From positions 1 to 40,302 of the forward strand of contig VFZO01000022.1 in NCBI GenBank assembly GCA_016871155.1: DNA of 40,302 nt, written 5' to 3'. The notes below the pieces were generated by a model, which made no database searches, had not been told where the DNA came from, and saw nothing but the letters and a program-made list of their open reading frames with translations. This DNA is from Acidobacteriota bacterium. Its GTDB lineage: Bacteria; Acidobacteriota; Terriglobia; Bryobacterales; Bryobacteraceae. A program made the translations under genes and the position numbers. Each line of letters opens with the position of its first letter. Position 1 is the stretch's first letter. Of the stretch, positions 32,268 through 40,302 are shown piece after piece.

Positions 32268-33506
32268 ATGCAGGACAATCTTTTCTTTACCGAGCTTGTC
32301 GGGCTCAAGGTCTACGACCTTAAGGGCCGGAAACTCGGCCGCGTTCGCGACGCCGCCATTGTCCCGCTTGTAGACCCCTACCGCGTAGACCGGTTCCTTC
32401 TGGCGGGCGGCTGGGCGTGGCTGACCGTTCGGCACGATCAGGTCCGGACCATCAATCTGGACGGCATCTGGCTGCGCGACGAGCAGTTGACCCCGTACCA
32501 CTCCGACGACTACATGCTGCGCCTGGAGCGCGACTTGCTCGACCAGCAGATTATCGATGTGCATGGGCGCAAGGTCGTCCGCGTCACCGACGTGACTTTC
32601 GTCAAGACCCTTGTCGACGGGCACGACGTTTTGCGCGTGCAAGAAGTGGACATCGGGTTGAGAAGCATGTTCCGCCGCCTGATGCAGGGGGTAGCGCCGC
32701 GGCGAATCGTCCGCCGCCTGATGATGCCGATTCCGGTTAACTCGATCTCCTGGGAGTATTGCAATATCGTCGAGAGCGACCCGCAACGGCGCCTGCGTTT
32801 GAACATCTCGAGCGAAAAACTAGAGGCGATGCACCCGGCCGATTTGGCCGACATTGTGGAAGAGTTGGGACCCTCCGACCGGCAGGCGATTATTGGCTCG
32901 CTCGATTCGGAGGTGGCGGCGGAAGCGTTGTCGGAAGTGGATCCGGACATTCAGGCCAGTATTCTCGAATCGCTGTCGGAAATGAAGGCGGCCGAGATCA
33001 TCGAGGAGATGGATCCGGACGAGGCCGCCGACGTGCTGGCCGAGATGGAGGAGGCGAGATCCGGCGCCATCCTCGAGGAGATGAGCGACGAGCCGGCCCA
33101 CGACGTCGAAGAGTTGCTGGAGCACGACGAGGATACCGCCGGCGGCATGATGACTACCGACTATGTGGCGGCGCCGCACGGCGCCGCGATTGCGGAGGCG
33201 CTGGAACTGATTCGAAACAACGTCGAAGCGCTGGAGGCGACGAATACCGTTTTTCTGGTTGGAAGCGACGACCAGTTGACGGGCGCGGTGCCGATCGCGC
33301 GGTTGTTTTCGCAGGACCCGGCGACGCCCCTGGCGAGCCTGCAGGCGGAGACGCTTATCTGGGTGTTGTCGAGCGAAACCAAGGAGCGGACCGCGGAGAT
33401 CTACGACAAGTACAACCTCGTCGCGCTGCCCGTCGTCGACGGCTCCAAAAGACTGTTGGGCGTGATCACCTCCGACGACGTGATCGCGGAGTTGCGCAGT
33501 GTTTAA
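32268..33506 (+). CDS. PRC-barrel/MgtE-N/CBS protein lacking the MgtE channel domain
   Basis: The 412-residue protein starts with two PRC-barrel-like segments (VGLKVYDLKGRKLGRVRDA near 11 and QQIIDVHGRKVVRVTDV near 94). Residues about 184-284 are the MgtE N-terminal superhelix (HPADLADIVEELGPSDRQAI, then MDPDEAADVLAEME), leading to DEDTAGGMMTTDYV and a CBS pair (about 290-412; last strand LLGVITSDDVIAEL). In MgtE these cytosolic parts bind Mg2+ and gate the pore; here there is no transmembrane domain at all. It overlaps the downstream Nramp-type transporter by eight bases, so it probably senses Mg2+ for that transporter. Confidence 0.88.
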   Translation: MQDNLFFTELVGLKVYDLKGRKLGRVRDAAIVPLVDPYRVDRFLLAGGWAWLTVRHDQVRTINLDGIWLRDEQLTPYHSDDYMLRLERDLLDQQIIDVHGRKVVRVTDVTFVKTLVDGHDVLRVQEVDIGLRSMFRRLMQGVAPRRIVRRLMMPIPVNSISWEYCNIVESDPQRRLRLNISSEKLEAMHPADLADIVEELGPSDRQAIIGSLDSEVAAEALSEVDPDIQASILESLSEMKAAEIIEEMDPDEAADVLAEMEEARSGAILEEMSDEPAHDVEELLEHDEDTAGGMMTTDYVAAPHGAAIAEALELIRNNVEALEATNTVFLVGSDDQLTGAVPIARLFSQDPATPLASLQAETLIWVLSSETKERTAEIYDKYNLVALPVVDGSKRLLGVITSDDVIAELRSV

Positions 33507-34740
33507 GCGGCTCCGCTACCATATCGCGGTGTTTTTCTCGGTCATCGGGCCCGGCTTTATCACGGCTGTCGTCGATAACGACGCCGGCGGCATTTTCACC
33601 TATTCGCAGGCGGGCGCCAAGTATGGCTATCTGCCGTTGTGGACGCTGCTGCCGATCACGCTGCTGCTGATTGTGACGCAGGAGATGTGCTCGCGCATGG
33701 GCGCTGTGACGGGCAAAGGGCTCTCCGATCTGATTCGCGAAGAGTTCGGTCTGCGCACGACGTTCTTCGTGATGCTGGCGCTGTTGGGAGCAAACCTCAC
33801 CAATGTGATGGCCAACTTCGCCGGCGTGGCGAGTTCGCTCGAACTGTTCGGAATTTCGCGATACATAACCGTGCCCATCGGCGCGCTGATCGTCTGGCTG
33901 CTGGTGGTGAAAGGAAGCTATGCGAGCGTAGAGCGCATCTTTCTGTTTGCCACGGCGCTGTATGTCTGCTACATCGTTTCCGGTGTGCTGGTGAAGCCCG
34001 ATTGGAAGGAGGCCGCCATCTATTCTGTCCGGCCGGTGCTGCTGTTTGAGCCGGACTACATCAAGCTGTTGATCGGCATGGTAGGAACCAGCGTGGCGCC
34101 TTGGATGCAGTTCTACTTGCAGGCGGCGATTGTGGAAAAAGGCGTTTCGGCAAAGGAGTACGCCGAGTCGCGGATTGAGGTGATCGTCGGTTGCGTGGTG
34201 ATGACCGTGATCGCGTTCTTCATCATCGTGGCCTGCGCCGGCGCGATTTGGAGCGTCCACCCGCGCGATATCAAGGATTCGACCGACGCCGCGCTGGCGT
34301 TAAAACCGTTCGGAAATTACGCATATCTGTTGTTTTGCGCGGGCCTGTTCAACGCCTCCCTCTTCGCCGCGTGCATACTGCCGCTGTCCACGGCGTACAC
34401 GGTGTGCGAGGGCCTGGGCTTTGAATCCGGAGTGAACAAGCGTTGGAACGAGGCGCCGGTTTTTTACTGGCTCTTCACGCTGCTGATCGCCATTGGCGGC
34501 GGCGTAATTCTGATTCCGGGTTTTCCACTGGTCCGGATGATTCTCCTGTCGCAGGTTATCAACGGTGTGTTGCTGCCGTTTGTCTTGATCTACATGACGT
34601 TAATCGTCAATCGAAAATATCTGATGCACGGATGGACCAACTCCCGCTTGTACAACGCCGTCGCGTGGTCGGCTGTGGCGATTATGATCGGACTGACGGT
34701 GGCGCTGGCGGGAATTTCACTTCGCGACATTTCCGGTTGA
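33499..34740 (+). CDS. Nramp-family transporter with NRMT-type (magnesium) binding-site residues
   Basis: The 413-residue membrane protein (about 11 helices) aligns with Nramp transporters through GPGFITAVVDNDAGG, where canonical proteins have D-P-G-N: D28 is kept but the asparagine is G31. In helix 6 the canonical MPHN reads A200-P-W-M, so the metal-binding methionine is alanine. As I recall, loss of exactly these two ligands marks Nramp-related magnesium transporters (NRMT), which take up hydrated Mg2+ rather than Mn2+ or Fe2+. It starts at GTG inside the end of the MgtE-N/CBS gene. Mg2+ import by proton or passive mechanism is inferred. Confidence 0.88.
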   Translation: MFKRLRYHIAVFFSVIGPGFITAVVDNDAGGIFTYSQAGAKYGYLPLWTLLPITLLLIVTQEMCSRMGAVTGKGLSDLIREEFGLRTTFFVMLALLGANLTNVMANFAGVASSLELFGISRYITVPIGALIVWLLVVKGSYASVERIFLFATALYVCYIVSGVLVKPDWKEAAIYSVRPVLLFEPDYIKLLIGMVGTSVAPWMQFYLQAAIVEKGVSAKEYAESRIEVIVGCVVMTVIAFFIIVACAGAIWSVHPRDIKDSTDAALALKPFGNYAYLLFCAGLFNASLFAACILPLSTAYTVCEGLGFESGVNKRWNEAPVFYWLFTLLIAIGGGVILIPGFPLVRMILLSQVINGVLLPFVLIYMTLIVNRKYLMHGWTNSRLYNAVAWSAVAIMIGLTVALAGISLRDISG

Positions 34741-34788
34741 GAATGTGAGCGCCAATGTGCGCTACACTCCCCCTTGTCCCTTTGCGTC

Positions 34789-35460
34789 ATGGTATCCACC
34801 GCCCAAGCTCCGGAACTCAGTTCCCCAATCTCAGAACCAACTTCCAAGGAAGTGCTCCAACACCTCGCTCATGAACTTCGTCAACCGCTCAGCGCGCTTG
34901 AGTCCATCGCCTATTATTTGCGGCTGACAGCGGGCGAGTCCTCGCCCATGAGTCATCAAGTGAGCCGTGTGCAATCGCTCGTGGACCACGCCAACTGGGT
35001 GCTCAGCGACATGCTGAACATCTTTCATATCGCGCCGCCTTCGCCGGGAGCCGTGGACTGCGAGGAATTGCTTCGCGAAGTGCTGGAGGAGCGTTGGGTG
35101 ACCGAAGGCCTGACCGTCCGCATGGAGGCGTCCGAGCCGCTCCCGGTTTTCGCCGACTGCGAACAGCTTCGCCATTTGCTGCGAACGACGATCTACTTTT
35201 TGCGTCCGGCGGGGAAGCAAGCGCGTGAAATCGCGGTGACAATGACCGAGGAGGCGGAGGCGCTGGCTATTGGGATGCGCGTCAATGCGCCGGAGATTCC
35301 GATGGAATCGCTCTACACGCCGCTGGCTTCGAAGAGTCTGCTGGCCTGCCAGAACATCGCGGAGCTGAACGGCGGGCAATTCCGTGTCGCACGAGATATC
35401 GATGGATGGCTGACCGTTCGCATCGAGCTGCCGTTCGCCGAACTTCAAAGACCCGACTGA
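34789..35460 (+). CDS. Histidine-kinase-like protein with degenerate ATPase domain
   Basis: The 223-residue soluble protein has a DHp-like helix with the H-box LAHELRQPLSAL (H28) and a C-terminal part resembling a HATPase domain end (SLLACQNIAELNGGQF). The N-box is altered (DCEQLRHLLRTTIYFL, lacking the asparagine) and no DxGxG motif is present, so ATP binding looks lost. It has no sensor or membrane segment. It may act as a histidine phosphotransferase like ChpT or as a modulator of another kinase. ATG 34789 is preferred over TTG 34774. TACACT at about 34763-34768 could be its -10. The last 16 bases overlap convergent lpxD. Confidence 0.65.
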   Translation: MVSTAQAPELSSPISEPTSKEVLQHLAHELRQPLSALESIAYYLRLTAGESSPMSHQVSRVQSLVDHANWVLSDMLNIFHIAPPSPGAVDCEELLREVLEERWVTEGLTVRMEASEPLPVFADCEQLRHLLRTTIYFLRPAGKQAREIAVTMTEEAEALAIGMRVNAPEIPMESLYTPLASKSLLACQNIAELNGGQFRVARDIDGWLTVRIELPFAELQRPD

Positions 35461-36464
35461 TCGCCGAGTTTCTTTTCGATCCGTTTGACACGCTCCACGA
35501 GCGAACCCAGGTTGGCGACGTGTGCCAACTGCTTGAGGTACTCCTTAAGCGGCCTTGCCGGCGTGCCCCAGTAGGTTTCCCCGCCGCGCACAATCTTTGA
35601 CGTCAGCACGCCGCTGCCGGAACCGAGCACGGCGCCCGTTTCCACGCGCACCTTGTCGCCCATTCCCACCTGTCCGCCGATGATCGCATCCTTTTCGATC
35701 ACGCAGCCGCCAGAGATGCCGGTCTGCGCGGCGATGACGACGTTGTCCTCGAGTACGCAGTTGTGCCCGATGTGGACCATGTTGTCGAGCTTGACGCCGT
35801 TGCCGATTCGCGTGACGCCGAGCGCCGCACGGTCAATGGTTGTGTTCGCGCCGAATTCGCAATCGTCGCCGGCGGCGACCGTACCGACTTGCGGGAACTT
35901 CTGATAGGAGGGTCCCACGCGCACGAAACCGAACCCGTCCGCGCCCACCACGACGCCGCTGTGCAGAATGGCGCGCGCGCCGATGCGGACACCATCGTAC
36001 AGCGTGACGCGCGGATGCAGGAGCGAGTTCGCACCGACCACCGCATCGTCGCCGATCACGCAGCCGGCGCCAATGACGCTGCCCGCCCCGATGGTTGCCC
36101 GCTCGCCGATCACCGCGCACGGTCCGATGGCAACGTCTTCCTCGACTACCGCCGACGGCGAGACGACGGCCGATGGATGAATTCCCGCGCGATAGGTTCG
36201 CGCCGGGTACAGCAGCCGCAGCGCCATGGCAAAATGGCCGCGCGGGTCGGGGGACCGCAACAGCGTTCTGCCGTTTGGAAACGAATCATCGACGATCAAA
36301 CAGCCCGCCTTGGAGGCCGCGCCGAGCACGACGCCCTTCCGCCCCCAGGCAAAGGAAAGGTCCGAGGCCGCGGCCTCCTCGGCGGAGGCGGCCCCGGTCA
36401 ATTCCCACTCGCCGTCGCCTTCCAGGACGAGGCCGAGCATTTCTGCCAATTCGCGAACACGCAT
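35445..36464 (-). CDS. lpxD: UDP-3-O-acylglucosamine N-acyltransferase
   Basis: The 339-residue protein has the LpxD layout: an N-terminal uridine-binding domain (SAASAEEAAASDLSFAW), then a left-handed beta-helix of hexapeptide repeats (HPSAVVSPSAVVEEDVAIGP and on), HSGVVVGADGFGFV, NTTIDRAALG and HIGHNCVLEDN with the active-site histidine, and a C-terminal helix. It adds the second acyl chain to UDP-glucosamine in lipid A synthesis on the cytoplasmic side. Starting at ATG 36464 gives MRVRELAEML; upstream in-frame ATGs add sequence inside lpxA. It diverges from lpxA with only 22 bases between the start codons and is not next to bamA/fabZ as in proteobacteria. Confidence 0.93.
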   Translation of the reverse strand: MRVRELAEMLGLVLEGDGEWELTGAASAEEAAASDLSFAWGRKGVVLGAASKAGCLIVDDSFPNGRTLLRSPDPRGHFAMALRLLYPARTYRAGIHPSAVVSPSAVVEEDVAIGPCAVIGERATIGAGSVIGAGCVIGDDAVVGANSLLHPRVTLYDGVRIGARAILHSGVVVGADGFGFVRVGPSYQKFPQVGTVAAGDDCEFGANTTIDRAALGVTRIGNGVKLDNMVHIGHNCVLEDNVVIAAQTGISGGCVIEKDAIIGGQVGMGDKVRVETGAVLGSGSGVLTSKIVRGGETYWGTPARPLKEYLKQLAHVANLGSLVERVKRIEKKLGDQSGL

Positions 36465-36470
36465 GCCTAG

Positions 36471-36477
36471 TATGATA
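36471..36477. promoter_or_regulatory. Symmetric -10 element for divergent lpxD and lpxA
   Basis: The heptamer TATGATA reads TATGAT on the plus strand and TATCAT on the minus strand, both five-of-six matches to TATAAT. The plus copy ends ten bases before the lpxA ATG at 36487 and the minus copy ends seven bases before the lpxD ATG at 36464, so both mRNAs would have almost no leader. No -35 elements were identified; they would lie inside the opposite coding sequences. Confidence 0.45.
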
Positions 36478-36486
36478 CGAAGACGG

Positions 36487-37302
36487 ATGCCCATCGATCC
36501 TTCCGCGCAGATAGCACCCACGGCGAGAGTGCATCCCGATGCCGTAGTTGGCCCGCAAACGTCTATCGGCGATTTTTGCGTTGTCGAATCCGATGTTGTG
36601 ATCGGCGCCCGGTGCCGGCTGGAGCCGTACGTCTACATCAAACGCTGGACGACGATGGGCGACGAGAATGAAATCTCGGCGCATACCGTGTTGGGCACCG
36701 ATCCACTGGACAAGGTCTTTACCGGCGAGCGCAGCTACCTGATCCTTGGGAACCGGAACAAGATCCGGGAGCACTACACGATCTCCCGCGGCACGAAGCC
36801 CGAAACCAAAACCGTGCTTGGCGACGGCAACTACATCATGACCAGCGGCCATATCGCGCACAACGCCGTAATCGGCAACCATTGCGTGATCGCCAGTTGC
36901 GCGCTAGTGGCCGGGTATGTGGAGATTGGGGATCAGGCTTTTCTTTCGGGCGGCGTGGTGGTCCATCAATATTCCAAAATCGGCCGGCTGGCGATGATCG
37001 GCGGCAACACGCGCGTAAACCTCGACGCCCCGCCGTTTTTTCTCTACTCCGGCTTCGACATTGAGCCCAGCGGTTTGAATGTCGTCGGGCTGCGGCGCGC
37101 CGGCATCCAGCTGCCTGGAATGCAAGCGTTGAAAAGCGCGTACCGGATGTTGTATCGTAGCGGACTCCGGCTTAGCGACGCGTTGGAACGAATTGCATCC
37201 GAAGCGGCGACGCCGGAGACCGTGCACCTGGTCGAGTTTGTGCGGAACTCCCAACGGGGAATCTGCCGGGAACGCGGTACAAAGCAGAACACCGGCGTAT
37301 GA
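36487..37302 (+). CDS. lpxA: UDP-N-acetylglucosamine O-acyltransferase
   Basis: The 271-residue hexapeptide-repeat acyltransferase begins MPIDPSAQIAPTARVHPDA, has VIGARCRLEPYVYI, LGTDPLDKVF and IREHYTISRGT, and the catalytic-histidine segment SGHIAHNAVIGN. The helical C-terminus (GLNVVGLRRAGI, ALKSAYRMLYRSG) is typical. It adds the first acyl chain to UDP-GlcNAc, the first step of lipid A synthesis. An ATG at 36472 (MIRRRMP) is in frame but lies within the likely -10 element. The stop overlaps the next gene by ATGA, joining lipid A synthesis to an efflux operon. Confidence 0.95.
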   Translation: MPIDPSAQIAPTARVHPDAVVGPQTSIGDFCVVESDVVIGARCRLEPYVYIKRWTTMGDENEISAHTVLGTDPLDKVFTGERSYLILGNRNKIREHYTISRGTKPETKTVLGDGNYIMTSGHIAHNAVIGNHCVIASCALVAGYVEIGDQAFLSGGVVVHQYSKIGRLAMIGGNTRVNLDAPPFFLYSGFDIEPSGLNVVGLRRAGIQLPGMQALKSAYRMLYRSGLRLSDALERIASEAATPETVHLVEFVRNSQRGICRERGTKQNTGV

Positions 37303-38630
37303 AGGTATTACCTCTCCTCCTGGCGTTGCCCCTCAGCGCCCAACTAACGCTGAAGGATGCTGTGAACAAGGCGTCCGAGCGATATCCGTCCATTCGAATC
37401 TCGCGCCAGCAGGTGGATGAGGCCGCGGCCGCCGTTCAATTGGCACGCACGGCGTTTCTTCCCCGCGTGGATGCCACGGCGCAGTTGAACCGGGCCACTG
37501 CGAACAACGTCTTTGGATTGTTGTTTCCGAACAACGTCATTCCTCCGATATCCGGTCCTCAGATCGATGGCGATCAATCGCGTACCGCCTTCGGCGCGGC
37601 CGTTGGAATGCTGGTTTCCTGGGAACCGTTCGACTTCGGCCGCCGGCAGGCGGAGGTGGATGCCGCCAGCGCGGGCCGGGCTCGTGCGGAAGCGTCCATC
37701 GCCCGTTCCAAGCTGGACGCCGGCGCCGCGGCCGCGGACGCATTTCTGGCTGTCGTCGCTGCGCAGCAGACCGTCGCCGTCGCGCAATCGGGCCTGGATC
37801 GCTACAAGCAGTTGGAGATCGTGATCGACGCGCTGGTGAAAGCCGAGCTTCGCCCGGGCGCCGATCTGGCTCGCATCCAAGCCGAGCGAATTCTAGCCGA
37901 GACGACGATTATCCGCGCCGAGCAGGCTGTGGCGCAGGCTCGCGCGCTGCTCGAGCAGTATACCGGTGAAGCCGCGGCGTCACTGGACGCAGCGCCGTTC
38001 ATCAAGGCTGCTGCGCAGCCCGTGGCCGCGGCCGGTGCGCCGCACCCGTATCTGCGGGAGCAGCAGTTCTCAATCGAAGAAGTGATCGCCAGGATGAAGG
38101 CCGTCGACAAGACCTGGTACCCGCGCTTCGCGGTTCAGGGGGCCGCCTTCGGACGTGGATCCGGCGCACGCGTCGACGGTCCGTTCGCGGGAAAGGGCTA
38201 CGGGCTCTATCCGGATCACGGCAACTGGGCCCTGGGATTCTCCGCGACGTTTCCGATTCTTGACTATAAGGCGATGCGCGCGCGCAAGGAGATTGAACTG
38301 CAGAAGCAGAAGCGAGAAGAGGCGCGCCGCGAATTAATTGAACGCGAGATCTCCGGACGAGTGGCACAGGCCAAGGCGCAGATCGACGGCGCGGTCCGTA
38401 TCGCGGACATCGCTCCGAAGCAGATTGGCGCGCTGCAAACTGCGTTGGATCAGGCCCAAGCGCGGTACAAAGCGGGCCTGGGCACGTTGATCGAAGTCGC
38501 CGACGCGCAGCGGCAGTTGACTCAAGCCGAGATCGAGACGTCGATTGCGCGTCTGGCCGTCTGGCGCGCCGAACTTGCACTGGCATACGCCCAGGGTGAC
38601 TTGGATCCGTTCCTGGCGAGGCTGCCGTAG
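37299..38630 (+). CDS. TolC-family outer-membrane efflux protein
   Basis: The 443-residue protein has a short signal peptide (VLPLLLALPLSAQ), then LTLKDAVNKASERYPSI, the usual opening of TolC/OprM-type proteins, and two similar halves rich in long Ala/Gln/Glu helices: first half about 15-220, second half about 245-435 with SFPI-like TFPILDYKAMRAR and YKAGLGTLIEVADAQRQL. These form the periplasmic tunnel and outer-membrane barrel. It overlaps lpxA by four bases and abuts the RND pump gene, so it is probably the exit duct for that pump. Confidence 0.92.
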   Translation: MKVLPLLLALPLSAQLTLKDAVNKASERYPSIRISRQQVDEAAAAVQLARTAFLPRVDATAQLNRATANNVFGLLFPNNVIPPISGPQIDGDQSRTAFGAAVGMLVSWEPFDFGRRQAEVDAASAGRARAEASIARSKLDAGAAAADAFLAVVAAQQTVAVAQSGLDRYKQLEIVIDALVKAELRPGADLARIQAERILAETTIIRAEQAVAQARALLEQYTGEAAASLDAAPFIKAAAQPVAAAGAPHPYLREQQFSIEEVIARMKAVDKTWYPRFAVQGAAFGRGSGARVDGPFAGKGYGLYPDHGNWALGFSATFPILDYKAMRARKEIELQKQKREEARRELIEREISGRVAQAKAQIDGAVRIADIAPKQIGALQTALDQAQARYKAGLGTLIEVADAQRQLTQAEIETSIARLAVWRAELALAYAQGDLDPFLARLP

Positions 38631-40302
38631 ATGCGTCTGGTCCTCGCGTCCCTTCAAAAACCGGTTGCCGTACTCGTGGCCGTGCTTGCCATTCTCGGCG
38701 CGGCGGCGATGTCGCTGACGCGCATGCCGGTCGATATCTTCCCGTCGCTTGGCGCGCCGACGATCTACGTTGCGCAACCCTACGGCGGCATGGACCCTGC
38801 CCAGATGGAGGGCTATCTAACCTATTACTACGAGTATCACTTCCTGTACGTCGCGGGAATCGAGCACGTCGAGTCGAAAAACATACAGGGCGCCGCGCTG
38901 ATGAAGCTCGTCTTCTATCCGGGAACGGATATGGATCAGGCGATGTCTCAGGTCGTCGGATACGTGAACCGGTCGCGGGCGTTCATGCCGCCTGGTGTTG
39001 TCGGACCGTTCATAACGCGCTTCGACGGCGGGAGTCTGCCAGTAGGCCAGCTGATCTTTTCCAGCCCTACTCGAAGTCCTGGCGAAATGCAGGACATCGC
39101 GCTGAACCGTGTGCGCCCGCTGTTCGCCACTTTGCCCGGAGTCTCCGCGCCGCCCCCGTTCGGCGGGAACCAGCGGACCATAGTGGTGCGCGTCGATCCG
39201 GACAAGCTGCGCACTCATCGCATTTCGCCGGACGAGATTATCCGAGTCGTGAACAAGGCCAGCACGGTGCAACCGAGCGGCAACATCCGCATCGGCGACT
39301 TCACGACGATCGCGCAAACCAACGCCGCGCTCGGCGGCAACCTCAGCGAACTGTTAAGCGCGCAACTGCGGCCCGGCGAAACTCCGCCAGTGTATCTGCG
39401 CGATGTCGCCGTGGTGGAAAACGGGACGGACATCGTCACCGCCTACGCGCACGTGAACGGCAGGCGCACGGTGTACATGCAGGTGACCAAACGCGCCGAC
39501 GCCTCCAGCGTGGACGTGCTGCGGCGCGTCCGGGAAGCGTTGCCGTCATTTAAGGCGGCGTGTCCGGAAGACGTCGATGTCCGGCTGGAGTTCGACCAAT
39601 CGCGGTTTGTGACCGCGTCCTTGCGCGCGCTGGTGAGTGAAGCGGCCCTGGGGGCGTTTCTAACTGCGCTGATGGTTCTACTGTTTCTGCGCGATTGGCG
39701 CGGCAGCCTGATTGTCGTCGCGACGATACCATTCTCGTTGCTGGCGGCGGTCATCGGTCTGTGGGCCCTGGGCCAGACCCTCAACATCATGACGCTGGCC
39801 GGCCTGGCGCTGGCCGTGGGCGTGCTTGTAGACGAAGCAACCGTGGAAATCGAGAACATTCATTCGCACATGGCGGAGGGAATGAATCGCGCCCGGGCCG
39901 TGTTTGAAGCCGCGTCGAAAACCGCGCAGGCGCGGTTCCTCTCAATGCTCACCGTGTTGGCCGTGTTCATTCCGAGTTTTTTCATGGGCGGAGTGGCGCG
40001 CCAACTTTTCGTGCCGCTTTCGCTGGCCGTCGGACTTGCGATGATCGCTTCGTTTCTGCTGTCATCCAGCCTGGTACCGGTGCTTGGGACATGGTTCATG
40101 CGGCATTCGTCGCGGCCGGCGATGGATTCGCAGCGATACCGTTCCTATCTGGTCTCGGTGATTGGAGCGCGCTCGATTGTGGTCCCTCTGTTTCTAATTG
40201 TCAGCGCGGCGGCCGTGTGGTTCCTGCTTCCGGGACTCGGGAAAGAGATCTTTCCCGGCGTCGATACCGGCCAGTTCAAGCTTCGCCTCCGGGCTGCCCC
40301 GG
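38631..40302 (+). CDS. RND-family efflux pump subunit (N-terminal half, runs off window)
   Basis: The frame is open from ATG 38631, directly after the TolC-like stop, to the window edge: at least 557 codons of a protein normally over 1000 residues. Helix 1 is followed by RMPVDIFPSLGAPTIYV, then porter-domain sequence, and helices 2-6 from about residue 338 (LGAFLTALMVLLFLRDWRGS). Helix 4 has VGVLVDEATVEIEN (D401, E402): one of the two relay aspartates of AcrB is glutamate here. IFPGVDTGQFKLRLR marks the second porter half. It pumps drugs, lipids or metals with protons. A membrane-fusion protein gene is not in view and may lie downstream. Confidence 0.94.
   Translation, partial: MRLVLASLQKPVAVLVAVLAILGAAAMSLTRMPVDIFPSLGAPTIYVAQPYGGMDPAQMEGYLTYYYEYHFLYVAGIEHVESKNIQGAALMKLVFYPGTDMDQAMSQVVGYVNRSRAFMPPGVVGPFITRFDGGSLPVGQLIFSSPTRSPGEMQDIALNRVRPLFATLPGVSAPPPFGGNQRTIVVRVDPDKLRTHRISPDEIIRVVNKASTVQPSGNIRIGDFTTIAQTNAALGGNLSELLSAQLRPGETPPVYLRDVAVVENGTDIVTAYAHVNGRRTVYMQVTKRADASSVDVLRRVREALPSFKAACPEDVDVRLEFDQSRFVTASLRALVSEAALGAFLTALMVLLFLRDWRGSLIVVATIPFSLLAAVIGLWALGQTLNIMTLAGLALAVGVLVDEATVEIENIHSHMAEGMNRARAVFEAASKTAQARFLSMLTVLAVFIPSFFMGGVARQLFVPLSLAVGLAMIASFLLSSSLVPVLGTWFMRHSSRPAMDSQRYRSYLVSVIGARSIVVPLFLIVSAAAVWFLLPGLGKEIFPGVDTGQFKLRLRAAP

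Noticed and set aside
36472-36486. ATG 36472 as lpxA start
   Set aside because: Adds MIRRR before the conserved MPIDPSAQI start and lies within the likely -10 element.

Overview
The window is GC-rich, densely packed bacterial chromosome from a diderm (lpxD, lpxA, a type II secretion secretin, a TolC-like/RND pair). Two giant secreted proteins end in a domain resembling TIGR03437, a family strongly expanded in Acidobacteriota of the Solibacter/Bryobacter group. Tat-type SRRALL leaders on metabolic enzymes and a tricorn-protease remnant fit that group too. I infer Acidobacteriota, order Bryobacterales; no rRNA is present to confirm it. I found no tRNA, rRNA, insertion sequence, CRISPR array or prophage.

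Layout. 1-1295: end of a GT4 glycosyltransferase, then a second glycosyltransferase. 1255-4252 (minus): three-gene operon with ATGA overlaps, beta-lactamase-fold hydrolase, DapA/NanA-type aldolase, L-rhamnonate-dehydratase-like enolase-superfamily enzyme, all with N-terminal export signals. 4251-7513: collapsed tricorn protease remnant, bestrophin-like channel, sugar-acid MFS transporter, HEAGH protein (minus), pentaheme cytochrome c. 7847-20777: thirteen-plus genes, almost all overlapping, from an ECF sigma factor and its anti-sigma partner through a complete type II secretion set in the order E-F-G-H-I-J-K-L-M-C-(repeat protein)-D. 20839-30693: three large exported proteins, plausible clients of that machine, with a structured leader and two strong terminators. 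30757-34740: gatB, then a detached PRC/MgtE-N/CBS protein overlapping an Nramp homologue that carries the residue changes of Nramp-related magnesium transporters. 34789-37302: a degenerate histidine-kinase-like protein, then divergent lpxD and lpxA. 37299-40302: TolC-like protein and an RND pump running off the right edge.

The most interesting items are the probable magnesium import pair with its sensor domain encoded separately (32268-34740), the sigma/anti-sigma pair fused by overlaps to the secretion operon, the exported sugar-acid enzyme operon, the internally deleted tricorn gene, and compact promoter arrangements: start codons of divergent genes sharing a CATG, and a symmetric -10 element between lpxD and lpxA. 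All assignments are from reading the sequence; no database search was run.
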